Below are positions 1-8,022 of a stretch of 10,098 nucleotides of DNA, piece by piece (the stretch's first letter is position 1; every line of letters begins with the position of its first letter). The position numbers and the translations under genes are program-made. The notes under the pieces are model-generated. The model was not told the origin of the DNA and did no database searches. It saw only the letters and a program-made list of their open reading frames with translations. Origin of the DNA: Stenotrophomonas maltophilia (GTDB taxonomy: Bacteria; Pseudomonadota; Gammaproteobacteria; Xanthomonadales; Xanthomonadaceae); assembly GCA_002386405.1 (NCBI GenBank), contig DGIP01000100.1:1-10098 (forward strand), written 5' to 3'.

Positions 1-1170
1 TTCGGCTTCGGCCTGGCGCTTGACGATCTCCGAACCCGGCACCACCAGCATGCGTACGCCCGTGGCCACGCGCCGGCCCTGCAGCACCTGCGCCACTTCG
101 CGCATGTCGCTCAGCCGGCCGTTGGTGCACGAGCCGACGAACACCACGTCCACCGGCGTACCCGCCAGGGTCTGCCCGGCGTGGAAGTGCATGTAGTCCA
201 GGCCCTTCTGGTCGGCCGCGTCGTTGGCGGCCGGGATCGGCGCGTCCACCGCGATGGCCGTGCCCGGGTGCGTACCCCAGGTCAGCGTCGGGCGGATGTC
301 GGCCGCATCGATGTGGACCTCCACGTCGAAGCGCGCGCCGGCATCGCTGCGCAGCTGCTTCCACTGCGCCACGGCGATGTCGAACTCCACGCCCTTGGGG
401 CCGCGCGGGGTGTTGGCCACCCAGTCGAAGGTGACCTGGTCCGGCGCGACCATGCCGGCGCGGGCGCCGGCTTCGATCGACATGTTGCACAGGGTCATGC
501 GCTGCTCCATGTCCATCGCGGTGATCGCGCTGCCACGGAATTCCAGCACATGGCCGGTGCCGCCGTTGACCCCGATCACCCCGATGATGTGCAGCACCAC
601 GTCCTTGGCGCCCACGCCCGGCGCCAATGCACCATCGACGGTGATCGCCATGGTCCTGGCCTTGCGCTGCAGCAGGCACTGGGTGGCCAGTACGTGGCCC
701 ACTTCGCTGGTGCCGATACCGAACGCCAGCGCGCCGAACGCACCGTGGGTGGAGGTGTGGCTGTCGCCGCACACGATGGTCATGCCCGGCTGGGTGAAGC
801 CCTGCTCGGGTGCGATCACGTGCACGATGCCGCGGTTGGCCGACTTCAGGTCGAACAGCTCGATACCGTGCTCGGCGCAATTGCGCGCCAGCATCGCCAC
901 CTGCGCTTCCGAAGCGGCGCTGGCATACGGCAGCTTGCCGTCGGCGCCGGCCGGCAGGGTTGGGGTGGAGTGATCCATGGTGGCCTTGGTCCGGTCCGGG
1001 CGGCGCGGCGACAGGCCGCGCTCGCGCAGTTCGGTGAAGGCCTGCGGCGAGGTCACTTCGTGGATCAGGTGCAGGTCGATGTACAGCACGGCGGGCGCGC
1101 TGTCCGATTCGGGCACGACCACGTGGGCGTCCCACAGTTTGTCGTACAGGGTGCGGGGAGCTGGGGTCAT
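1..1170 (-). CDS. leuC: 3-isopropylmalate dehydratase large subunit LeuC (3' end outside window)
   Basis: LeuC with LeuD isomerises 2-isopropylmalate to 3-isopropylmalate, the second step of leucine synthesis, in the cytoplasm using a [4Fe-4S] cluster. The 390 visible codons start at ATG 1170 and run off the window. Family motifs seen are MDHSTPT (residues 65-71), the aconitase-type [12 protein letters not shown] (135-146) and GSCTNG (346-351), whose Cys348 is the first cluster ligand. The other two cysteines (CxxC) would lie in the missing part; about 80 residues are lacking compared with the usual 465-480. The start is supported by AAGG 7 nt upstream of the ATG. The gene follows the methyltransferase by 48 nt without an obvious terminator, so it is probably the distal part of the same ilv-leu transcript. 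leuD and leuB are expected beyond the edge but are not visible. Confidence 0.97.
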   Translation of the reverse strand, partial: MTPAPRTLYDKLWDAHVVVPESDSAPAVLYIDLHLIHEVTSPQAFTELRERGLSPRRPDRTKATMDHSTPTLPAGADGKLPYASAASEAQVAMLARNCAEHGIELFDLKSANRGIVHVIAPEQGFTQPGMTIVCGDSHTSTHGAFGALAFGIGTSEVGHVLATQCLLQRKARTMAITVDGALAPGVGAKDVVLHIIGVIGVNGGTGHVLEFRGSAITAMDMEQRMTLCNMSIEAGARAGMVAPDQVTFDWVANTPRGPKGVEFDIAVAQWKQLRSDAGARFDVEVHIDAADIRPTLTWGTHPGTAIAVDAPIPAANDAADQKGLDYMHFHAGQTLAGTPVDVVFVGSCTNGRLSDMREVAQVLQGRRVATGVRMLVVPGSEIVKRQAEAE

Positions 1171-1218
1171 GGAATGGCCTTGCTGTGGTTCATGTGACGA
1201 TAGGGCGGTTCGGATCGG

Positions 1219-2001
1219 TCAGGAAGTGCGCAGCCGCGCCTCGAAGCGCAGCCGCACGTAATCGGCGGTCCACTGGCCATGCGCATCGCGCTGGGTCGGG
1301 GCCAGCAGCGCCACGGTGTCGTCGAGCACGCGCTGGCGCTGGCGGGCATCCAGGCCAGCCAGGAACGGCGAGGCGAAGGTGCGCAGCCAGCCCTGCATGC
1401 CGGTGGGCAGCACGGTCGGGCGCGCCAGGCATTCGATATGGCGTACCTGGAAACCGTGCGCGCGCAGGCGGTCGGCGTACTCGTCCTCGTTGGGGAAGTA
1501 CCACGGGAACGCCCGCACCGCATGCCCGTTGCTGCACAGGGCGGCCTGCAGCGCGCTGGTGATGGTGGCCACGTTGCCCTGGCCGCCCATCTCGGCGACG
1601 AAGCGGCCACCGGGGCGCAGCGCACGGCGCACGCCGTCGATCACCTTGTCCGGTTCGCGCATCCAGTGCAGCGCGGCGTTGCTGAACACCGCATCGAAGC
1701 GGCGCTCGAAGGTCATCGCATGGGCGTCCATCAGCAGCGCGTCGATGCCGCGGGCGCGCGCGCCGCCGATCAGCTCGGGCGAGCTGTCCACGCCGGTCAC
1801 ATGCGCACCGCTCAGTGCCAGGTCGAAGCTCAGCACGCCATCGCCGCAGCCCAGGTCGAGGATCCGCTCGCCGCGCTGCGGGTCGAGCAGGCGCGCCACC
1901 GCACCGCCGAGCAGCGGCACGAAGCCGGCGTCGATGGCGTAGTCGTGCGCGTTCCAGTGCTGGGAAGCGTCGGCGGTGTAGGGGCTGTCGAAGGCACTCA
2001 T
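1219..2001 (-). CDS. Class I SAM-dependent methyltransferase, trans-aconitate methyltransferase-like
   Basis: 260 residues, a Rossmann-fold methyltransferase with no signal peptide or membrane segment. Motif I is ILDLGCGDG (residues 47-55), the acidic SAM-ribose residue is Asp72 in VTGVDSSPELI (68-78), motif II is DA (92-93), and FDAVFSNAALHWM (102-114) followed by LRPGGRF (128-134) completes the core. The SNAALHW signature and the length near 250 residues resemble E. coli Tam (trans-aconitate 2-methyltransferase), but the substrate cannot be read from sequence. The start at ATG 2001 is favoured because TGAGGA, the Shine-Dalgarno sequence, overlaps the leuA stop codon, and only 11 nt separate the two genes. 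A longer upstream start would run deep into leuA in another frame and is rejected. Its position between leuA and leuC suggests, by inference only, a small-acid substrate related to the leucine pathway. It could also be an unrelated O- or N-methyltransferase. Confidence 0.93.
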   Translation of the reverse strand: MSAFDSPYTADASQHWNAHDYAIDAGFVPLLGGAVARLLDPQRGERILDLGCGDGVLSFDLALSGAHVTGVDSSPELIGGARARGIDALLMDAHAMTFERRFDAVFSNAALHWMREPDKVIDGVRRALRPGGRFVAEMGGQGNVATITSALQAALCSNGHAVRAFPWYFPNEDEYADRLRAHGFQVRHIECLARPTVLPTGMQGWLRTFASPFLAGLDARQRQRVLDDTVALLAPTQRDAHGQWTADYVRLRFEARLRTS

Positions 2002-2012
2002 GCGTGGGTTCC

Positions 2013-3566
2013 TCAGGCGGCGGCGGTGGCCGCGGGGTGTTCGGCGTTGGCCTGGCGCTGGCGCAGCAGGCGGTTGGCCACGTCCAGCCAGGCCAGGGCG
2101 GAGGCTTCGATGATGTCGCGGCTGGTGCCGGTGCCTTCGTACTCCACGCCATCGTGGCGCACGCTCAGGTTGGCTTCGCCGCGCGCGTCGGCACCGATGC
2201 CCACGCTGTGCACGTGGTAGCTGTCCAGCATCAGCTGCACGCCGGTGGCGGCGGCCAGCGCGCCGAACAGCGCGTCCACCGGGCCATCGCCCTGCGCGGT
2301 TTCGGCCACGCGGTTGCCATCCGGGTCGGACAGTTCGACCAGCGCGTTGGCGCGGCTGCCTACGTCGCTGATGGTCATCGAGGCCAGCCGGTAGCCGTTC
2401 TGGGTGGAGCTGCCCTGCATCAAAACCTGCAGGTCGGCGTCGGTGACCACGCGCTGCTGCTCGCACAGGGTCTTGAACTGCTCGAACACCAGCTTCAGCT
2501 CTTCTTCCTCCAGCCAGAAGCCCAGTGCACGCAGGCGCGCTTCCACCGCCGCGCGGCCGCTGTGGCGGCCCAGCACCATCTGCGAATTCTCCCAGCCCAC
2601 GTCTTCCGGGCGCATGATTTCGTAGGTGCCGCGGTGGCGCAGCATGCCGTGCTGGTGGATGCCCGATTCATGCGCGAAGGCATTGGCGCCCACGATCGCC
2701 TTGTTGCGCTGTACCGGCATGCCGACCAGGCGCTGCAACAGCTGCGAGGTGGACACGATGCGCGGGGTGTTGATCCGGGTGTCTTCTTCGTAGAAGGCGT
2801 TGCGTACCTTCAACACCATGGCCAGCTCTTCCAGCGAGCAGTTGCCGGCGCGCTCGCCGATGCCGTTGACGGTGCACTCCACCTGGCGGGCGCCGCCTTC
2901 GATGGCGGCCAGCGAATTGGCCACGGCCAGGCCCAGGTCGTTGTGGCAGTGGGTGCTGAAGATGATGCGGTCGCTGTCGGGCACCCCGGCGATCACCCGC
3001 TGGAACATGCCGCGGATCTCTTCAGGGGTGGTGAAGCCCACGGTGTCGGGCAGGTTGATGGTGGTGGCGCCGGCGGCGACGGCCACGCGGGCCACTTCGA
3101 TCAGGAAGTCTTCCTCGGTGCGGGTGGCATCTTCAGCCGAGAACTCCACATCGTCGATGTAGCTGCGCGCCAGGCTCACGTGCTTGTGCACCGATTCCAG
3201 TACCTGCTCACGGCTCATGCGCAGCTTGTGCTCGCGGTGCAGCGGGCTGGTGGACAGGAACACGTGCAGGCGCGCGTTGGCGGCCGCGTCCAGGGCCTTG
3301 GCCGAGGTCTCGATGTCGGTGGCCAGGCAGCGCGACAGCACAGCCAGGGTTGGGCGGCGCACTTCGCGGCCGATCATCGCCATCGCGTCGCGGTCGGACT
3401 GCGAACTGGCCGGGAAGCCGGTTTCGATGATGTCCACGCCCAGCTCGTCGAGCGCGCGTGCCATCACCAGCTTCTGCTGCGGGCTCATGCTGCAGCCGGG
3501 CGATTGCTCGCCGTCACGCAGGGTGGTGTCGAAAATTCGAATTCGGGGGGAGTTGGGCGTGGTCAC
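2013..3566 (-). CDS. leuA: 2-isopropylmalate synthase LeuA
   Basis: Condenses acetyl-CoA with 2-ketoisovalerate, the first committed step of leucine synthesis. The protein has 517 residues (E. coli LeuA has 523). The N-terminal HMGL-like TIM barrel shows [13 protein letters not shown] (12-24, with metal ligand Asp13), STHCHND (204-210, with metal ligands His206 and His208), [10 protein letters not shown] (233-242) and HESGIHQHG (299-307). The C-terminal LeuA dimerisation/leucine-binding domain includes GDGPVDA (426-432) and [20 protein letters not shown] (478-497), so feedback inhibition by leucine is expected. The start is GTG at 3566, not ATG: it sits 8 nt after a strong GAGGAG, the mature barrel begins directly after it, and the GTGA sequence overlaps the ilvA stop, indicating translational coupling. 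An ATG start at 3926 would add about 120 residues with no LeuA similarity inside ilvA and is rejected. Confidence 0.97.
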   Translation of the reverse strand: MTTPNSPRIRIFDTTLRDGEQSPGCSMSPQQKLVMARALDELGVDIIETGFPASSQSDRDAMAMIGREVRRPTLAVLSRCLATDIETSAKALDAAANARLHVFLSTSPLHREHKLRMSREQVLESVHKHVSLARSYIDDVEFSAEDATRTEEDFLIEVARVAVAAGATTINLPDTVGFTTPEEIRGMFQRVIAGVPDSDRIIFSTHCHNDLGLAVANSLAAIEGGARQVECTVNGIGERAGNCSLEELAMVLKVRNAFYEEDTRINTPRIVSTSQLLQRLVGMPVQRNKAIVGANAFAHESGIHQHGMLRHRGTYEIMRPEDVGWENSQMVLGRHSGRAAVEARLRALGFWLEEEELKLVFEQFKTLCEQQRVVTDADLQVLMQGSSTQNGYRLASMTISDVGSRANALVELSDPDGNRVAETAQGDGPVDALFGALAAATGVQLMLDSYHVHSVGIGADARGEANLSVRHDGVEYEGTGTSRDIIEASALAWLDVANRLLRQRQANAEHPAATAAA

Positions 3567-4660
3567 CAGAAGGTCTCCTCGACGGCAAGGTCGGATGGCA
3601 AGGCAGGGGAAGGAAGGACGATGGAATTCGGGGGTGGCGCGAGCACGGTCGGTAGCGGTGGCCGTGTTCGCTCGCTGGCGCGGCGGCGCGGTTTGCGCGG
3701 CGGGCGTGGGCGGATGTCGGACAGCAGCTGGGCCAGCACCATCGCATCGATGTTGCCGCCGGAGACCACCGCGCACTTGCGCTTGCCGGCCACGCGGCGG
3801 CCGGCGGCCAGCGCCAGCGCGCCGGCGCCTTCGGCGATGATGTGTTCTTCCAGTGCCAGCCGCACCAGGGTTTCGCGCAGCTCGGCTTCGCGCACGATCA
3901 CCACGTCGTCCAGCAGCGCACTGCACAGGCGGCGGGTCAGGGTGCCGGGGACCTTCACTTTCACGCCGTCGGCCAGGGTGGCCACCGGTGCGATCTCGCG
4001 CGTGTCGCCGCGGATCGCACGCGCCATCGAATCCACGCCCTCGACCTGGGCGCCCACGATGCGCACGCCCTGCGACTTCAGCGCCAGCGCCACGCCGGAG
4101 GCCAGCCCGCCACCGCCGATCGGCACGATCACCACGTCCGGTGCATGCGCGGCCAGTTCGATGCCCAGCGTGCCCTGGCCGGCGATCACGTCCGGATCGT
4201 CGAACGCGGACAGGAAGCGGTAGCCGTGCTGGTCGGCCAGGGCGCGCGCGAAGGCGTAGGCCTCGTCATAGCTGTTGCCGTGCTGGCGCACGGTGGCGCC
4301 CCAGTGCGCGACGCCGGCGATCTTGGTGGCCGGGGCGCCGTGCGGCATCACCGTGATGGCCGGGATATCCAGCCGGTAGGCGGACCACGCCACGCCCTGG
4401 GCGTGGTTGCCGGCCGAGGCGCAGATCACCGGACGGTCATCGCCGCGCTCGCGCCCGGCCAGCAGTGCGTTCAATGCGCCGCGCACCTTGTACGAGCCGG
4501 TGCGCTGCAGGTTTTCCAGTTTCAGCCAGGTGCCGAACCGCTCCGCATAGTGGAGTGGCGTGGGCGGCAGGAACCGGCGCAGCCGCGCCTGCGCGGCCAG
4601 CACGTCGGCGACGCTTACATCGCCTACGTCCGATTCCTGCGGGGCACGGCTAGCCGGCAT
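3563..4660 (-). CDS. ilvA: Threonine dehydratase, short form without regulatory domain
   Basis: PLP enzyme that deaminates L-threonine to 2-ketobutyrate, feeding isoleucine synthesis. The 365 residues show the PLP lysine in TGSYKVRGA (Lys58), the [10 protein letters not shown] loop (82-91), the phosphate-binding GGGGL (182-186) and SGGNIDAM near the core end (300-307). The catalytic core ends near residue 317. E. coli IlvA (about 514 residues) continues there into ACT-like regulatory domains. This protein has only a Pro/Arg-rich low-complexity tail of about 48 residues, so its architecture is closer to catabolic TdcB (about 329), and the gene could equally be called tdcB. Operon position points to a biosynthetic job. 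The start at ATG 4660 has GGAG 5 nt upstream, and no in-frame GTG or TTG was found in the gap upstream. The gene follows ilvM by 105 nt and overlaps leuA by 4 nt. Isoleucine insensitivity is inferred from the missing domain. Confidence 0.93.
   Translation of the reverse strand: MPASRAPQESDVGDVSVADVLAAQARLRRFLPPTPLHYAERFGTWLKLENLQRTGSYKVRGALNALLAGRERGDDRPVICASAGNHAQGVAWSAYRLDIPAITVMPHGAPATKIAGVAHWGATVRQHGNSYDEAYAFARALADQHGYRFLSAFDDPDVIAGQGTLGIELAAHAPDVVIVPIGGGGLASGVALALKSQGVRIVGAQVEGVDSMARAIRGDTREIAPVATLADGVKVKVPGTLTRRLCSALLDDVVIVREAELRETLVRLALEEHIIAEGAGALALAAGRRVAGKRKCAVVSGGNIDAMVLAQLLSDIRPRPPRKPRRRASERTRPPLPTVLAPPPNSIVLPSPALPSDLAVEETFW
3575..3580 (-). promoter_or_regulatory. Shine-Dalgarno sequence of leuA inside the end of ilvA
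   Basis: GAGGAG on the minus strand, 8 nt before the GTG at 3566. It lies within the last codons of ilvA (Val-Glu-Glu-Thr-Phe-Trp-stop). It decides the leuA start and implies that ribosomes finishing ilvA reinitiate at leuA. Confidence 0.85.
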
Positions 4661-4735
4661 GGCGGCTCCGCAGATCGCACGGGGGATGACGGACGCGGTC
4701 GTGCGTGGGCGACGGGCCTTGAAGAAGACCCCTCC

Positions 4736-4751
4736 GTACCGGCACCGGTAC
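4736..4751 (-). repeat. Short hairpin in the ilvM-ilvA gap
   Basis: A 16-bp perfect dyad (GTACCG, four-base loop, CGGTAC; self-complementary to within two central bases) in the only long gap of the operon (4661-4765, 105 nt). There is no T-run after it, so it is not a Rho-independent terminator. It could stabilise or space the mRNA between ilvM and ilvA; no function is proven. The rest of the gap holds the ilvA ribosome binding site and nothing else recognised. Confidence 0.45.
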
Positions 4752-4765
4752 CACGGCGCGGGCGT

Positions 4766-5026
4766 TCATACGGTTACTCCAGTACCCGGCTCCAGCGCGC
4801 TGATCCGCACCGAAACGCAGTCATAGATCTTCTCGATCTGGCGGCACAGCGTCTCCGGCGGACGGGTGCTGTCCACCACCAGCTGCAGGTGCCAGCGGCC
4901 ATCGTCGGCCGCATTGGGCGCACCCACGATCGCGCGCGGCGCGAAGCCACGGCGTTCGGCCATGCCGATCACGCGCAGCAGCGCGCCTTCGGCCGGAACC
5001 AGCACCAGGTCAAGCCGGTATTGCAT
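4766..5026 (-). CDS. ilvM: Acetolactate synthase small (regulatory) subunit, IlvM-type ACT protein
   Basis: 86 residues (E. coli IlvM has 87), a single ACT domain. The pattern is an N-terminal strand (YRLDLVLV, residues 3-10), a helix beginning around EGALLRVIGMAERRGF (13-28), a strand in GRWHLQLVVD (43-52) and a second helix around LCRQIEKIYDCVSVRI (60-75). It lacks the C-terminal domain of longer IlvH/IlvN-type subunits. It should bind IlvG and support activity of the large subunit; isozyme II of E. coli is not valine-sensitive, and this one may behave the same, though that is inference. The start at ATG 5026 lies inside the end of ilvG, overlapping it by 17 nt, with AGGAG 7 nt upstream, so the two subunits are likely translationally coupled for stoichiometric synthesis. 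Confidence 0.93.
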   Translation of the reverse strand: MQYRLDLVLVPAEGALLRVIGMAERRGFAPRAIVGAPNAADDGRWHLQLVVDSTRPPETLCRQIEKIYDCVSVRISALEPGTGVTV

Positions 5027-6746
5027 GGGGGAACTCCTGGGGCTGATGGGCGGGGTTGCTTTCCAGCATCGTGCTGTTGGCGTTGTTGGGCGGCACCAGT
5101 GGCCAGACGTTGGCGCGCGCATCGATGGCCACGTGCAGCAGCGCCGGGCCGGGCTCGGCCAGCAGCGCGGCCAGGCCGCCTTCGACGTCGTCGCGGTTTT
5201 CAATGCGGGTGGCCGGAATGCCGAACACCTTGGCCAGCGCGGCGAAGTCCGGGTTGTCGGACAGGTCGATCTCGCTGTAGCGCTCGGCGAAGAACAGCTC
5301 CTGCCACTGGCGGACCATGCCCAGCGAGCTGTTGTCCAGCAGCACGATCTTCACCGGCAGGCGGCAGCGGGCGATGGTGGCCAGCTCCTGCACGTTCATC
5401 ATGAAGCTGCCGTCGCCGGAGACCAGCACCACGGTGCGGTCGGGGCAGGCGAACTGCGCGCCCATCGCGGCCGGCAGGCCGAAGCCCATGGTGCCCAGCG
5501 CACCGCTGGTCAGGTGGTTGCGCGGGTGGTTGAAGCGACAATGCTGCGCCACCCACATCTGGTGCTGGCCGACATCGCAGGCAATGATCGCGTCGGCCGG
5601 GGCCACTTCGCTCAGGCGCTTCAGCAGCGCCGGGGCATAGATGTGCGCGCCCGGTGCGTCGTAGCGTGCGGCGAAGCGCTCGCGGTGCCCGGCGCAGCGC
5701 TTGCGCCACGCCTCCTGCGATGCGGTTGCGCGCGGCAGGGCCGCGGTCAGCGCACGCAGCGCGGTGCCGACGTTGCCCGGCACCGCCACATCGGCGGTAC
5801 GCAGCTTGGAGATCTCATACGCGTCGGCATCGATATGGATGACGCGGGCGAACGGCGCGAACTCGTTCAACTTGCCGGTGGCGCGGTCGTCGAAGCGCGC
5901 GCCGACCACCACCAGCAGGTCGCTCTCCTGCACGGCCATGTTGGCCGCGCGGGTGCCGTGCATGCCCAGCATGCCCAGGTAATGCGGGTGCTGCGCCGGC
6001 AGCCCACCCAGGCCGCGCAGGGTCAGCACGGTGGGAATGGCGGTGGCGTCGACGAAGGCACGGAAGTCCTCCACCGCATCGCCCAGGGCCACGCCGCCGC
6101 CGGCGTAGATCACCGGCTTCTCGGCGGCCTGGATCGCGGCGATGGCATCGGCCAGCGCCGCGTCGGCCGGGGCCACCGGCGGGTTGACCGTTTCCGGCAC
6201 GTGCGCGGGCAGGTGGCTGGCGTCGGCGATCTGTACATCCTTGGGCAGGTCGATCAGCACCGGGCCCGGGCGGCCTTCGCGTGCAATGCGGAAGGCCTCG
6301 CGGACGATGCGCGGCAGGTCGTCGACCGAGCGCACCAGCCAGCTGTGCTTGACGATCGGCAGGGTCAGCCCGAACACGTCCAGTTCCTGGAACGCGTCGG
6401 TGCCCAGCAGCGGGGTGGCGACCTGGCCGGTGATGCAGACCATCGGCACCGAATCCAGCATGGCATCGGCGATGCCGGTGACCAGGTTGGAGGCGCCCGG
6501 GCCGGAGGTGGCCACGCAGACGCCAACGCGGCCGCTGGCGCGGGCATAGCCGTTGGCGGCCAGCGCCGCGCCCTGTTCGTGGCGCACCAGGATGTGCTTC
6601 AGCCCTGAATCCACCAGGGCGTCGTAGAAGGGCATGATGGTGCCGCCCGGATAGCCGAACAGCGTATCGACGCCCTCGGCTTCCAGGGCCTGCGTCAACC
6701 AGCGTGCGCCGTTGCGGGGCGCGGTGCTGTGTGCGGAGGTGTTCAT
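5010..6746 (-). CDS. ilvG: Acetolactate synthase large (catalytic) subunit
   Basis: Thiamine-diphosphate and FAD enzyme making acetolactate from two pyruvates (valine and leucine branch) or acetohydroxybutyrate from pyruvate plus 2-ketobutyrate (isoleucine branch). The 578 residues show the three family domains in order: the Pyr domain with GYPGG (31-35), catalytic Glu57 in RHEQGA and SGPGASN (81-87); the central FAD domain with RGLGGLP (244-250) and VVVGARFDDRATGK (279-292); and the PP domain with GALGTMGFGLPAAMGAQ (415-431) and the ThDP motif GDGSFMMN (444-451). Trp481 in VRQWQELFF lies at the site tied to sulfonylurea response in relatives. It is about 30 residues longer than E. coli IlvG, with short extensions at both ends. 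The start at ATG 6746 has AAGG 8 nt upstream. The gene is 38 nt after ilvC, and its end overlaps ilvM. Confidence 0.96.
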   Translation of the reverse strand: MNTSAHSTAPRNGARWLTQALEAEGVDTLFGYPGGTIMPFYDALVDSGLKHILVRHEQGAALAANGYARASGRVGVCVATSGPGASNLVTGIADAMLDSVPMVCITGQVATPLLGTDAFQELDVFGLTLPIVKHSWLVRSVDDLPRIVREAFRIAREGRPGPVLIDLPKDVQIADASHLPAHVPETVNPPVAPADAALADAIAAIQAAEKPVIYAGGGVALGDAVEDFRAFVDATAIPTVLTLRGLGGLPAQHPHYLGMLGMHGTRAANMAVQESDLLVVVGARFDDRATGKLNEFAPFARVIHIDADAYEISKLRTADVAVPGNVGTALRALTAALPRATASQEAWRKRCAGHRERFAARYDAPGAHIYAPALLKRLSEVAPADAIIACDVGQHQMWVAQHCRFNHPRNHLTSGALGTMGFGLPAAMGAQFACPDRTVVLVSGDGSFMMNVQELATIARCRLPVKIVLLDNSSLGMVRQWQELFFAERYSEIDLSDNPDFAALAKVFGIPATRIENRDDVEGGLAALLAEPGPALLHVAIDARANVWPLVPPNNANSTMLESNPAHQPQEFPHAIPA

Positions 6747-6784
6747 GCGGTGACCTTTGCGAAAGCGGTGGGGGAGCCGCGCGG

Positions 6785-7759
<975 letters not shown>

Positions 7760-7802
7760 GGGGGAGGTCCTTTGGAGGAAGAAATCGGAGGGTTCTGAAA
7801 CG

Positions 7803-7834
7803 AAAAAACCCGCACCAGGGTGGGTGCGGGTTTT
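7803..7834 (-). terminator. Rho-independent terminator of the ilv attenuator
   Basis: On the minus strand AAAA, then stem CCCGCACC, loop CACCCT, stem GGTGCGGG, then six T. The stem is 8 perfect GC-rich pairs, extended to 12 by A-T pairs. It lies between the leader peptide stop and ilvC (43 nt before the ATG), where a terminator makes sense only if it is conditional. The plus strand also forms the hairpin but has only four T and no gene before it. Confidence 0.93.
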
Positions 7835-7880
7835 GATGGATACCTGGCAGTTCTACTTACACGCCGGTCCGTCCCGCACC
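7823..7880 (-). promoter_or_regulatory. Predicted antiterminator pairing (segments 2 and 3)
   Basis: GGTGCGGG at 7880-7873, inside the leader peptide coding region just after the control codons, is identical to the 3' arm of the terminator and so is perfectly complementary to its 5' arm CCCGCACC at 7830-7823. Pairing these two over 8 bp, with a loop of about 42 nt, destroys the terminator. A ribosome stalled at the control codons would leave 7880-7873 just free, whereas one reaching the stop codon would cover it and let the terminator form. The pairing is seen in the sequence; the mechanism is inferred from known amino acid attenuators. Confidence 0.82.
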
Positions 7881-7985
7881 TGTTGGTTGGGTAATAAGTA
7901 CGAGGACAAGAAGCGAACGGATGGAGGCCGCGCCGGGACCGGCGTGCTCGATGGATTCGCGAATGGGCGTGTGGCGCTGCAACAT
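7857..7985 (-). CDS. Branched-chain amino acid operon leader peptide (attenuator)
   Basis: A 42-residue ORF, functionally equivalent to ilvL of E. coli though not a recognised homologue. Codons 25-31 (7913-7893) read Leu-Leu-Val-Leu-Val-Leu-Ile, followed by Thr: CTT CTT GTC CTC GTA CTT ATT ACC. None is the codon preferred by the operon's enzymes (CTG, GTG, ATC), which should make translation sensitive to the supply of charged tRNA. The peptide's job is to be translated, reporting leucine, valine and isoleucine levels to the adjacent terminator; it is probably not a stable product. TAA lies 23 nt before the terminator's A-tract. The start ATG at 7985 lacks a convincing Shine-Dalgarno sequence; TTG at 7982 is the only other nearby in-frame start codon seen. 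Confidence 0.9.
   Translation of the reverse strand: MLQRHTPIRESIEHAGPGAASIRSLLVLVLITQPTGAGRTGV
7860..7946 (-). promoter_or_regulatory. Predicted pause hairpin (segment 1 with segment 2 flank)
   Basis: CACGCCGGTCC at 7946-7936 is perfectly complementary, over 11 bp, to GGACCGGCGTG at 7870-7860. The loop between them carries the whole control-codon run. In an untranslated or freshly made leader this stem would form first and oppose the antiterminator. Segment 1 lies upstream of the control codons rather than over them, which differs from the simplest textbook arrangement, so its exact role is uncertain. Confidence 0.65.
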
Positions 7986-7992
7986 GTGATCG

Positions 7993-8022
7993 AGAAAACC
8001 ACAGCGGTTTTGCCGCTGTCAA
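7993..8022 (-). promoter_or_regulatory. Candidate promoter of the ilv-leu operon
   Basis: A perfect consensus -35 TTGACA at 8022-8017. With an 18-bp spacer the -10 would be TTTTCT (7998-7993), only three of six matches. Transcription would then begin close to 7986, at or next to the leader ATG, giving a nearly leaderless mRNA, which fits the missing Shine-Dalgarno. The -35 is convincing, the -10 is not; a weak -10 could imply an activator. Confidence 0.5.
8001..8019. repeat. Perfect inverted repeat in the ilv core promoter
   Basis: Arms of 7 bp, ACAGCGG and CCGCTGT on the minus strand, separated by CAAAA. It starts inside the -35 hexamer and fills the spacer up to the proposed -10. It has the size and symmetry of a dimeric regulator's operator. 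As RNA it would be a weak hairpin, but it probably lies upstream of the transcription start. No regulator can be named. Confidence 0.55.

Noticed and set aside
1167..1193. Eight-codon mini-ORF whose TGA overlaps the leuC ATG
   Set aside because: It could couple translation into leuC, but it has no Shine-Dalgarno sequence and such short frames are common by chance; leuC has its own AAGG.
3567..3926. N-terminal extension of leuA to an ATG at 3926
   Set aside because: The added residues are an out-of-frame translation of ilvA. The GTG at 3566 has a strong Shine-Dalgarno and gives the family length.
1815..4223. Plus-strand open frame of about 800 codons opposite leuA and ilvA
   Set aside because: It is antisense to two certain genes, rich in Ala/Gly/His/Arg/Val as expected for the complement of GC-rich coding DNA, and shows no family motif.
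4866..6608. Plus-strand open frame of about 580 codons opposite ilvG
   Set aside because: Compositional shadow (Gln/His/Gly/Ala/Arg) of the ilvG reading frame, with no start signals or motifs.
7803..7834. Terminator of a plus-strand transcript
   Set aside because: No plus-strand gene ends before it, and its plus-strand T-run is short; its place in the minus-strand leader explains it.
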